Source: an uncultured Collinsella sp. (lineage in GTDB: Bacteria > Actinomycetota > Coriobacteriia > Coriobacteriales > Coriobacteriaceae). From it: a stretch of 11,173 nt of DNA. The stretch lies in assembly GCA_902494585.1 (NCBI GenBank), contig CABUUD010000058.1, positions 1 through 11,173 of the forward strand, read 5' to 3'. Of the stretch, positions 1 to 6,189 are shown piece after piece; positions within the stretch are counted from its first letter, which is position 1; each line of letters opens with the position of its first letter. Both the position numbers and the translations under genes were made by a program. The notes beneath the pieces were generated by a model. The model was given only the letters and a program-made list of their open reading frames with translations. It searched no databases and was not told the origin of the DNA.

Positions 1-260
1 CTGTGGGCGCCAACGGAATGTGGGGTCACCGCGCGGTCCGCATCTTATGGTGTCGACGCCAATGGTATATGGGTGCGCGATTGGCGTCATCAATTCAGAA
101 GATATCAGTGCGGAATGTTCTGGGGAGAAGCCCATTACGCCCTCGCGGGGTCCTGTGTAGTCACCCTTTAGGCGGAACTCTCCTAATTATTTGGATGAGT
201 CGTTTACTTACTTGTGCTGTTACCGTCTTCCCGCTGTTGTTGGGGTATGCTTTGTTCGTA
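1..260. other. Gene-free left edge with short inverted and direct repeats
   Basis: I see no supportable gene here; the one open frame (3-281) has no family resemblance and ends in the regulator's leader. The stretch does hold a perfect 9-base inverted repeat, gacgccaat at 55-63 and attggcgtc at 80-88, with a 16-base loop and no T-run after it. An imperfect direct repeat (7-24 and 56-73, 14 of 18 bases) shares the CGCCAA core, so that core occurs three times in 80 bases. It may be a regulator site or the remains of a terminator of a gene to the left. Nothing decides between these. Confidence 0.3.
246..251 (+). promoter_or_regulatory. Possible -10 box of the LacI-family regulator gene
   Basis: TATGCT at 246-251 resembles a sigma-70 -10 hexamer and lies about 45 bases before the chosen start codon. 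No good -35 hexamer sits 16-18 bases upstream, so this is weak. If correct, transcription would start near 258, just ahead of the operator copy at 262-278, so the repressor would block its own gene at or just after initiation. Confidence 0.3.
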
Positions 261-261
261 T

Positions 262-278
262 GTAAACGTTTGACATGT
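262..278 (+). promoter_or_regulatory. LacI-family operator O1 in the regulator's own leader
   Basis: gtaaacgtttgacatgt matches the first copy of the tandem operator at 1411-1427 at 15 of 17 positions. The AAACGTTT core is typical of LacI/GalR-family operators. Its position between the probable promoter and the start codon of the regulator gene suggests autorepression. It lies about 1.1 kb from the operon operators, so looping between the two is conceivable. Confidence 0.65.
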
Positions 279-295
279 TGATGGAGGAGGGTGCT

Positions 296-1306
296 ATGGC
301 TCGCGAGGGCGCTCGTTCTAAGGATTCTGCTAAGCCTGGCATCAAGGAAGTTGCAGCGGTGGCGGGGGTTTCGCCTACTACGGTATCTCGCGTGCTTAAT
401 AATCGCGGCTATATTAGCCAAGAGACCCGCGATAAGGTCCATGCCGCGATGGAGCGCATCAACTATACGCCCAACGATATCGCCCGTGCCATGCTCAACG
501 GTCGCCTGAATCTTATCGGTATGATCGTTCCCTTTGTGAGCAGCCCGTTCCATGCTCAGGTTGTGCAGGCGGTCGAGCGCACGTTAGCGGAAAACGGCTT
601 TAAGATGTTGCTGTGCAACAGCGCCAATCGACCCGATCTTGAGCGTTCCTATATTGACATGCTCCGCCGCAATATGGTCGACGGCGTCATCGTCAACTCC
701 CTCAATATCGGTGCCGAGGCATATGCCGAGATGGGCTTGAGCCTGGTTGGCATCGACTGCGATCTTGGCGAGGGCTCTGTCCAGATTGCAAGTGACAGCT
801 ATGGCATTGGCGAGCTCGCCACACGCCGTCTGATTGATGACGGCTGCAGGCGTATCCTGTGCCTGCGCAGCAATAGCCGCATGCGCATGCCTGCCAATAA
901 GCGTACCGATGCCTACCTCGATGTTGTTGAGCAGGCCGGTTTGTCCGCGCTTGTCCGTGAGGTTGAGTTCGTTAAGCCCGACGACGAAAAGGGCGCGGTC
1001 GTTGCGAAGATCCTCGATGAGAACCCCGATATTGACGGCATCTTTGCGGGAGACGATACGATGGCGGCCATCTGTCTCAACGTGATGAAGCAGCGCGGCT
1101 TGAGCGCTCCAGACGATATTAAGGTCGTGGGCGCGGATGGTGCCCGCCGAACTATGACGTTTATGCCTGACTTAACAACCGTACGTCAAGATATCGATCG
1201 CATCGGAGAGCTCGCGGCGCAATCCATCATCGCTCTTATTAACGGCGATAATCCCGAATCGAATATCAAGCTCCCCGTTGAACTCATTGAGGGCAAAACC
1301 GCATAG
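296..1306 (+). CDS. LacI-family transcriptional repressor of the sucrose locus
   Basis: DNA-binding repressor of 336 residues, the usual LacI/GalR length. An N-terminal helix-turn-helix spans about residues 16-40 (IKEVAAVAGVSPTTVSRVLN). The hinge region with NYTPNDIARAML is at about 56-67. A periplasmic-binding-protein-like effector domain runs from about 72 (LIGMIVPF) to the end and contains the family-typical TTVRQDIDRIGELA near the C terminus. I chose ATG 296 because GGAGGAGGG at 283-291 is an excellent ribosome binding site for it; an in-frame ATG at 275 lies inside the operator and has no such site. Four near-identical operators flank the gene and the operon behind it, so it most likely represses sucrose uptake and hydrolysis and itself (ScrR role). 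The inducing sugar cannot be read from the sequence. Family assignment is firm; target assignment is inference from position. Confidence 0.93.
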   Translation: MAREGARSKDSAKPGIKEVAAVAGVSPTTVSRVLNNRGYISQETRDKVHAAMERINYTPNDIARAMLNGRLNLIGMIVPFVSSPFHAQVVQAVERTLAENGFKMLLCNSANRPDLERSYIDMLRRNMVDGVIVNSLNIGAEAYAEMGLSLVGIDCDLGEGSVQIASDSYGIGELATRRLIDDGCRRILCLRSNSRMRMPANKRTDAYLDVVEQAGLSALVREVEFVKPDDEKGAVVAKILDENPDIDGIFAGDDTMAAICLNVMKQRGLSAPDDIKVVGADGARRTMTFMPDLTTVRQDIDRIGELAAQSIIALINGDNPESNIKLPVELIEGKTA

Positions 1307-1360
1307 TTCATCCCGTGCCAAAAGAATTCCTCAAACGCCTCTGATGACCGTTCACCGGCA

Positions 1361-1377
1361 TATGTCAACCGTTTGCC
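1361..1377 (-). promoter_or_regulatory. LacI-family operator O2, inverted
   Basis: Read on the - strand this is gcaaacggttgacatat, which matches the copy at 1411-1427 at 15 of 17 positions. It points opposite to the tandem pair, and its centre is about 50 bases upstream of the nearer tandem copy. It may act as an auxiliary operator upstream of the promoter. Confidence 0.55.
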
Positions 1378-1410
1378 GACGACTGGAACTGCGAAAAGAC
1401 GTATTGGTGT

Positions 1411-1444
1411 GAAAACGTTTGACATATGAAAACGATTGACATAT
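1411..1444 (+). promoter_or_regulatory. Tandem LacI-family operators O3 and O4
   Basis: Two abutting 17-base copies, gaaaacgtttgacatat (1411-1427) and gaaaacgattgacatat (1428-1444), differ at one base. Together they cover the -35 box, the spacer and the start of the -10 box of the promoter at 1419-1447, so a bound repressor would exclude RNA polymerase. The AAACG(T/A)TT core fits a LacI-family protein, and the gene for one lies immediately upstream. Confidence 0.75.
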
Positions 1445-1447
1445 CTT
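1419..1447 (+). promoter_or_regulatory. Sigma-70-type promoter of the sucrose operon
   Basis: A perfect -35 box TTGACA (1419-1424) and a -10 box TATCTT (1442-1447) are separated by exactly 17 bases. This predicts a start near 1454 and a leader of about 36 bases before the first gene. The second operator copy also contains TTGACA (1436-1441), but I see no good -10 at the right distance for it. Confidence 0.65.
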
Positions 1448-1489
1448 GCCATTGTACCGAGTTAGTATGTCGTGGAAAGGAAGTCTCGG

Positions 1490-2872
1490 ATGCACAAGGT
1501 GTATTACCAGCCTGAGGGAATTTGGGTAGGCGACATCATGCCGTACGGCGAGGACGGCACGTTCTATCTCTATCATCAGCGTGACACGCGTAACCCCGAA
1601 CCTTTCGGAGAGCCGTTTGGCTGGGCACTCGCCACGACCAAGGATTTCGTCAACTACAAGGACTTTGGCGAGAGCCTTGAGCGCGGCGGCGACGAGGAAG
1701 TCGACCAGTACATTTATGCCGGCACGGTGTTTAAGGTGGGCGACAAATACCATGCGCTCTACACTGGTTGCAATCGCGATAAGGTCCGCGCACGTTTGAT
1801 GAAGCAGGTTCTTCTTCACGCAACGAGCGACGACGCCGTCAAGTGGGAGAAGAACATCGCCGAGACGCTGCTTCCGCCCCAGGAGGGTTACGATGACCGC
1901 AACTGGCGCGATCCCTTTGTGCTTTGGGATGAGGAGAACGAAGAGTACATGCTCATCCTCGGAACGCGTGTGGGCGAGGACAAGCGTCTGATGACCGGCC
2001 GCCTGGTCAAGTTCACCTCCAAGGATCTGACCAACTGGGAGTTCCAGGGCGACTGGTGGAACCCGGGCCTGTACACCATGTTTGAGATGCCTGATCTCTT
2101 TAAGATGGGCGACTGGTGGTACCTCGTCTTTTCCGAGTACAGCGACGGCAACAAGACCCGTTACCGCATGTCCAAGTCCATCAACGGTCCTTGGATTACC
2201 CCCGCTGACGACTCTTTCGACGGCCGCGCGTACTACGCCGCTCGCACCGCATTCGATGGCGAGCGTCGCGTTCTCTTTGGTTGGGTTCCTACGCGTGACG
2301 AGGGCGGCGACCCCAGCTCTTACCTATGGGGTGGCACCTTTATGCCCCTCGAGATCGTTCAGCGTGCCGACGGAACGCTCGGCACCAAGCTCCCCGACAG
2401 CATGCTTGGCGCCTTTGGCGAGGGCAAGGCTGTCGAGACCTTTGAGCTTTCCTGCGAGTCGGGCAAGGTCGAGCAGGTGCTCGCCGCGGATGCCGGCTCC
2501 ACCTACTTGCTCGATGCCGACATTGAGCTCGGCGGTAACGCTGCCGGCTTCTCGGTCAAGTTCGCTGAGGACGCCGAGACCGGTCTTGCCTATGAGTTCC
2601 GCGCCAACCTGCGCGAGGGCAAGCTCGAGTTCACGCCGGCTCCCCAGTACCCGTGGTTCCAGGTCAACAACATGGGCCTCGAGCGTCCGTTGTTCTTTAA
2701 GGGCGAGGGCACTCACCATGTGCGTCTGGTCGTCGACGACGACATCGCGACCATCTTTGTCGATGATGTTGCGCTTAACGCTCGCTTCTGCAATAAACAG
2801 GGCCAGGGTGTGGCGCTGACGGTCACCGACGGTACGCTCAAGTGCGCAAATGCAACGATCGCGTCTCTGTAA
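1490..2872 (+). CDS. Divergent GH32-type glycoside hydrolase (fructosidase-like)
   Basis: Predicted cytoplasmic glycosidase of 460 residues, without signal peptide or membrane segment. It has the GH32 layout of a five-bladed propeller followed by a beta-sandwich. The nucleophile block is WVGDIMP (Asp15), not the usual WMNDPNG. The transition-state block NWRDPF (Arg140-Asp141-Pro142) is normal. The acid/base block is FEMPDLF (Glu199), with Met replacing the usual Cys of ECPD. All three carboxylates are therefore present. The C-terminal sandwich (about 315-460) has the recognisable VRLVVDDDIATIFVDD segment near 411-426. Start ATG 1490 was chosen over an in-frame GTG at 1472 because GGAAAGGAAG (1474-1483) is a good binding site for it. 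It is the first gene of the operon, with a 45-base gap to the permease. Substrate is unknown; a fructoside or phosphorylated fructo-oligosaccharide is the best guess. Confidence 0.8.
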   Translation: MHKVYYQPEGIWVGDIMPYGEDGTFYLYHQRDTRNPEPFGEPFGWALATTKDFVNYKDFGESLERGGDEEVDQYIYAGTVFKVGDKYHALYTGCNRDKVRARLMKQVLLHATSDDAVKWEKNIAETLLPPQEGYDDRNWRDPFVLWDEENEEYMLILGTRVGEDKRLMTGRLVKFTSKDLTNWEFQGDWWNPGLYTMFEMPDLFKMGDWWYLVFSEYSDGNKTRYRMSKSINGPWITPADDSFDGRAYYAARTAFDGERRVLFGWVPTRDEGGDPSSYLWGGTFMPLEIVQRADGTLGTKLPDSMLGAFGEGKAVETFELSCESGKVEQVLAADAGSTYLLDADIELGGNAAGFSVKFAEDAETGLAYEFRANLREGKLEFTPAPQYPWFQVNNMGLERPLFFKGEGTHHVRLVVDDDIATIFVDDVALNARFCNKQGQGVALTVTDGTLKCANATIASL

Positions 2873-2917
2873 TGGCATCAAATCGTCTTATGATTTCGTA
2901 AGGGAATGGAGAGGAAC

Positions 2918-4369
2918 ATGGACTACAAAGTAGTGTCCCAGCAAGTCGTCGATAACGTCGGCGGCCTGGAGAACATCGAGGGTGCCACGCATTGCGTTAC
3001 GCGTCTGCGTCTGGTGCTCAAGGATACGAGCAAGTACAACAAGGCCGAGCTCGAGAACATCGATGGCGTCAAGGGCGTGCTGTACAACAGCGGCCAGCTC
3101 ATGATCATCTTCGGTACCGGTACCGTCAACAAGGTCTACGATGAGTTTATGGCTCTGACGGGCGTTAAGGAGATCAGTGCTTCCGAGGTCAAGGGCGCCG
3201 AGGCGGACAAGAAGGGCAAGTTCTTCTCGGTCCTCAAAGTATTCTCGGACATCTTTATCCCCATCATTCCCGCCTTCGTCGGCGCTGCAATCATCATCGG
3301 CCTTAAGTCGCTGATCGTTGCCAACGGCCTCTTTGGCATGGAGGGCAGCCTCGCCGATCACAGCGAGTTCCTCAAGAACCTCGCAAGCTTCTTTGCCATT
3401 ATCGCCACCACGTTCGACTACCTGCCTGTCCTGGTTATGTACAGCGCAGTCAAGCGTTTTGGCGGTAACCCGATCCTGGGCATCCTCGTCGGTATCGTCA
3501 TGGTTCACCCGAGCCTTATGAACCGTAACACGTTCGTTATGGACCCGACGGGTGCTGAGTACTGGAACTTTGGTCCGCTCTCCATTCCCATGGTTGCTTT
3601 CCAGGGCGGCGTGTTCCCTGCAATCCTGACTGCCTGGTTTATGGCCAAGGTCGAGAAGATTGCCCAGAAGTACATCCCCGAGGTCGTTTCGTTCGTCTTT
3701 GTCCCGACCGTTACCCTGATTCTTGCTAACGTCGCCCTGTTCACCGTGTTCGGCCCGCTCGGCAACCTGATCGGCGACGTCCTCGCCGGCGTAATCGATA
3801 TCCTGTACAACAGGATGGGCGTCTTCGGTGCCTTTGTCTTCGCCGCATTCCTGCAGCCGCTCGTCGTTACCGGTACGCATCAGTTCATCCAGGGTATCGA
3901 GGCAAACCTCGTTGCCACTACTGGCTTCAACTACATCCAGGCAATCTGGTCGGTTTCCATCATCGCTCAGGGCGGCGGCGCCATCGGCATGTACCTCATT
4001 CACAAGAAGCATTCCAAAGAGCGCAACATCTGCATGTCGTCCTTTATCCCGACGCTGGTCGGTATCTCCGAGCCCGCAATCTTTGCTGCAAACATGCGCT
4101 ACTCGATCATCCCGTTCATCTGCGCTTGCATCGGTGCAGGCTGCGGCGGTGCCTTCGTGAAGCTCTTTGAGGTGCGCGCCATCGGTCAGGGCCTGACCGG
4201 CGTGCTTGGCCTGCTCATCGTCACGCCCGAGACGCTCGTGTGGTATGTGGCTGGCAATCTCATCGCCTTCATCGTGCCGATCGTCTTGATCTTTGCCTAC
4301 AACAAGGCAAAGGGCGTTCCGACCACCGATGAAGAGGGCACTGGCGCTGGCTTCGACGTTAGCTTCTAG
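2918..4369 (+). CDS. scrA: PTS sucrose-type permease, EIIBC component
   Basis: Membrane sugar transporter of 483 residues that phosphorylates its substrate during import, presumably sucrose to sucrose 6-phosphate. The EIIB domain (about 1-80) carries the phospho-cysteine Cys26 in the block HCVTRLRL and the segment IIFGTGTVNKVYDEF, closely like ScrA/SacP. The EIIC domain (about 105-470) has many hydrophobic segments and the conserved GISEPAIF motif at 382-389. The protein ends shortly after EIIC, with no EIIA domain, so EIIA must come from another locus. ATG 2918 is preferred over ATG 2906 because GGAGAGG (2908-2914) sits 3 bases before it; both starts are possible. It lies between two glycosidase genes, which supports sucrose over trehalose or beta-glucosides, the other substrates of this EIIBC family. 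Confidence 0.9.
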   Translation: MDYKVVSQQVVDNVGGLENIEGATHCVTRLRLVLKDTSKYNKAELENIDGVKGVLYNSGQLMIIFGTGTVNKVYDEFMALTGVKEISASEVKGAEADKKGKFFSVLKVFSDIFIPIIPAFVGAAIIIGLKSLIVANGLFGMEGSLADHSEFLKNLASFFAIIATTFDYLPVLVMYSAVKRFGGNPILGILVGIVMVHPSLMNRNTFVMDPTGAEYWNFGPLSIPMVAFQGGVFPAILTAWFMAKVEKIAQKYIPEVVSFVFVPTVTLILANVALFTVFGPLGNLIGDVLAGVIDILYNRMGVFGAFVFAAFLQPLVVTGTHQFIQGIEANLVATTGFNYIQAIWSVSIIAQGGGAIGMYLIHKKHSKERNICMSSFIPTLVGISEPAIFAANMRYSIIPFICACIGAGCGGAFVKLFEVRAIGQGLTGVLGLLIVTPETLVWYVAGNLIAFIVPIVLIFAYNKAKGVPTTDEEGTGAGFDVSF

Positions 4370-4406
4370 TTGAGCCGTTCAGCGTAATCTGAGGGTAAGT
4401 CCATTT

Positions 4407-4448
4407 GGGGAAGGGCGTTCGACTCGTGTGAGTCGAGCGTCCTTTCCC
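4407..4448 (+). terminator. Strong 19-bp hairpin between scrA and scrB
   Basis: Arms 4407-4425 and 4430-4448 pair along all 19 positions (16 Watson-Crick, 3 G-U) around a four-base loop GTGT. It is followed by ATAGACG, not a T-run, so it is not a standard intrinsic terminator. No convincing promoter lies between it and scrB, 22 bases downstream. It may be a partial terminator, an RNase processing or mRNA-stability element that sets the permease to hydrolase ratio, or a bidirectional stop. The structure is certain from the sequence; its role is inference. Confidence 0.5.
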
Positions 4449-4470
4449 ATAGACGAGAAAGTCAACGGCG

Positions 4471-5913
4471 ATGTTTAATCAAAAAAATAAGGTGACACGC
4501 GCGGACTATGAGCAGTGGCGTGCCGGACAGGATGAGACGGCGGGTCGCATCGCGTCCGACCCCGATAGGCTCCTGTTCCATGTGGAGCCTGAGCTTGGCT
4601 GGCTCAACGATCCCAACGGTTTGGTGCAGATCGGTGATACGTATCACATCTATCACCAATACGATCCATTCGATGCTGCGCATGGCGGTCCAGTGCTTTG
4701 GAATCATCTGACAACAAAGGATTTTGTGACGTACGAGAATTGCGGCCCTGTGCTGTTCCCCGATTCCGATTTGGATTCGAGCGGAGCGTATTCTGGTTCT
4801 GCCTTTGTACACGACGGCAAGATTCACTACTTCTATACCGGCAACGTCAAGCATTTTGACCGCGATGATTACGACTACGTGTTGACGGGCCGTGAGCAAA
4901 ACCAGATTCATGTGGTTGCCGAGAACCCCGACGAATTGGGCGAGAAGCGCATAGCTGTTGGGCCGGTCGATTACCCCGACGATATCGGTACGCACGTGCG
5001 CGACCCCAAAATCCTTGAACACGACGGTATCTACTACATGGTTCTCGGCGCTCGTACGAAAGACGACCGCGGCTGCGTGCTTGTCTATACCTCGAGCGAT
5101 CTAGAGGACTGGAGCTATGCGACGCGCATTGAGTTGGGCGAGAAGTTTGGCTTTATGTGGGAGTGCCCTGATCTGTTTGAGCTTGATGGCGAGCTTATTC
5201 TCGTTTGCTGTCCGCAGGGCGTGCCCGCCGATGGTTGGCGTTACCGCAATCCGCACCAGTGCGTGTGGTTTCCCATCGAGGCCGATTGGGAGGCACCGAG
5301 TTTTAAGATCACCGGGCAGGGCATGCCCCCGATGGTCGATGCCGGCTTTGATTTCTACGCACCGCAGTCCTTTGAGGATGCTGCAGGCCGGCGTTTGATG
5401 ATCGGATGGTCGGGTTGCCCCGACGCGACGGCAGAAAACCCGACGGTGGCGCGCGGGTGGCAGTGCGCGTTGACGGTGCCGCGAGAGCTGAGCATGCGCG
5501 ATGGTAAGCTCTGCCAGCAGCCGGCGTACGAGATTGAGAGGATGCGCGGCGGCTGCGTTCGTACTGTAGGCGGAGAGACCGTCGAGGAGCCGGGCCGCCT
5601 GTTTGATCTTGTGGTTTCCTGCGAGGGCGCCAAGATGGTCGAGCTCGAAATCCGCAAGGGTGTCTTTGTACGTTATGCGGACGGGATGCTTACCCTCGAC
5701 ATGGGTGACGAAGGCTATGGGCGCGACCAAAGGTCGATCGAGCTCAGCGAGCTTCGCGACCTGCGCGTGCTTTCGGACACTACGATGGTCGAGATTTTTG
5801 CAAATGGCGGCGAGGCGGCACTTACGAGCCGTACCTATTCGCCGGCGGTTCCGGCGATGGGGTTGCATGCCGAAGGTGCGGCGTCGATGGAGTTCTACCG
5901 CCTCGCGCATTAA
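4471..5913 (+). CDS. scrB: Sucrose-6-phosphate hydrolase (GH32 invertase)
   Basis: Cytoplasmic beta-fructofuranosidase of 480 residues that should split sucrose 6-phosphate delivered by the PTS into glucose 6-phosphate and fructose. All GH32 catalytic blocks are present and canonical: WLNDPNG at 44-50 with nucleophile Asp47, SGSA at 108-111, VRDPK at 176-180 with Asp178, and WECPDLF at 230-236 with acid/base Glu231. A C-terminal beta-sandwich follows, with MVEIFANGGEAALTSR near 439-454. No signal peptide is seen. ATG 4471 is preceded by the modest binding site GAGAAAG (4455-4461). It is the last gene of the cluster, 101 bases after scrA and behind a strong hairpin, so its level may be set separately. 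ScrB is the best name given the PTS neighbour; the sequence alone does not exclude an invertase or fructo-oligosaccharidase acting on unphosphorylated sugar. Confidence 0.88.
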   Translation: MFNQKNKVTRADYEQWRAGQDETAGRIASDPDRLLFHVEPELGWLNDPNGLVQIGDTYHIYHQYDPFDAAHGGPVLWNHLTTKDFVTYENCGPVLFPDSDLDSSGAYSGSAFVHDGKIHYFYTGNVKHFDRDDYDYVLTGREQNQIHVVAENPDELGEKRIAVGPVDYPDDIGTHVRDPKILEHDGIYYMVLGARTKDDRGCVLVYTSSDLEDWSYATRIELGEKFGFMWECPDLFELDGELILVCCPQGVPADGWRYRNPHQCVWFPIEADWEAPSFKITGQGMPPMVDAGFDFYAPQSFEDAAGRRLMIGWSGCPDATAENPTVARGWQCALTVPRELSMRDGKLCQQPAYEIERMRGGCVRTVGGETVEEPGRLFDLVVSCEGAKMVELEIRKGVFVRYADGMLTLDMGDEGYGRDQRSIELSELRDLRVLSDTTMVEIFANGGEAALTSRTYSPAVPAMGLHAEGAASMEFYRLAH

Positions 5914-5972
5914 CCGTGCGTGGAGCACGATTGGACTTGCTGGGCGGAATGTGTTGCAGTTGCCGCAGCGAA

Positions 5973-6001
5973 CTACCGTTTATCGCGTATAGCTACCGTT
6001 T
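5973..6001. repeat. Phased direct repeat CTACCGTTT upstream of degV
   Basis: CTACCGTTT occurs at 5973-5981 and 5993-6001, starting exactly 20 bases apart (about two helical turns), each within a CG-containing context (ATCGCG, GCGGAG). The pair sits 10 bases upstream of the putative -35 box of the degV-like gene. That placement is typical of an activator binding as a dimer on one DNA face, but two copies of 9 bases could also be chance. Confidence 0.35.
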
Positions 6002-6010
6002 GCGGAGTAA

Positions 6011-6039
6011 GTAACACCTATTAATAAACCGTGTAGAAT
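6011..6039 (+). promoter_or_regulatory. Probable promoter of the degV-like gene
   Basis: A -10 box TAGAAT (6034-6039) lies 17 bases after GTAACA (6011-6016), which matches TTGACA at four of six positions. Transcription would start near 6046, leaving a leader of about 145 bases with two hairpins. Confidence 0.4.
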
Positions 6040-6065
6040 CTCAGATAAGCACGGAGTTTTCCAGG

Positions 6066-6104
6066 GAGACGCTGTCCTTTGTTGTGTGCAAGGGGCGGCG
6101 TCTC
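6066..6104 (+). terminator. 15-bp hairpin in the degV leader, terminator-like
   Basis: Positions 6066-6080 pair continuously with 6090-6104 (12 Watson-Crick and 3 G-U pairs) around a nine-base loop, and TTT follows at 6105-6107. It could end readthrough from scrB. If the promoter at 6011-6039 is real, it lies in the degV leader about 20 bases after the start site, where it would act as an attenuator. The T-run is short, so termination would be incomplete. Confidence 0.4.
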
Positions 6105-6115
6105 TTTGGCGCTCT

Positions 6116-6142
6116 GCCGCCGTTGTGCAACAGTGCGGCGGC
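6116..6142 (+). other. Second GC-rich hairpin in the degV leader
   Basis: GCCGCC (6116-6121) pairs with GGCGGC (6137-6142), and GTTG (6122-6125) can pair with CAAC (6128-6131) inside it. It lies between the first leader hairpin and the start codon at 6190. No T-run follows. A structural leader element is possible, as is chance pairing of GC-rich bases. Confidence 0.25.
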
Positions 6143-6189
6143 GCGTGCCATGTATTGAAAAGCCAATGTCGAGATGGGTCGTGATAATA

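Noticed and set aside
3..281. 92-codon open frame on the + strand at the left edge
   Set aside because: No recognisable domain, no binding site visible, odd composition, and it runs through the regulator's promoter and operator.
275..298. Earlier ATG (275) for the LacI-family regulator
   Set aside because: It lies in the operator and lacks a binding site; the ATG at 296 has an excellent one.
1411..1444. Tandem sites as CcpA/cre catabolite-repression boxes
   Set aside because: The match to the cre consensus is incomplete at the 3' end (GAC instead of NCW), and the four copies cluster around a local LacI-family gene, which is the simpler explanation.
2888..4012. 374-codon open frame on the - strand opposite scrA
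   Set aside because: Its acidic, His/Asp/Val-rich protein is typical of the antisense shadow of a GC-biased gene; scrA has full family motifs on the + strand.
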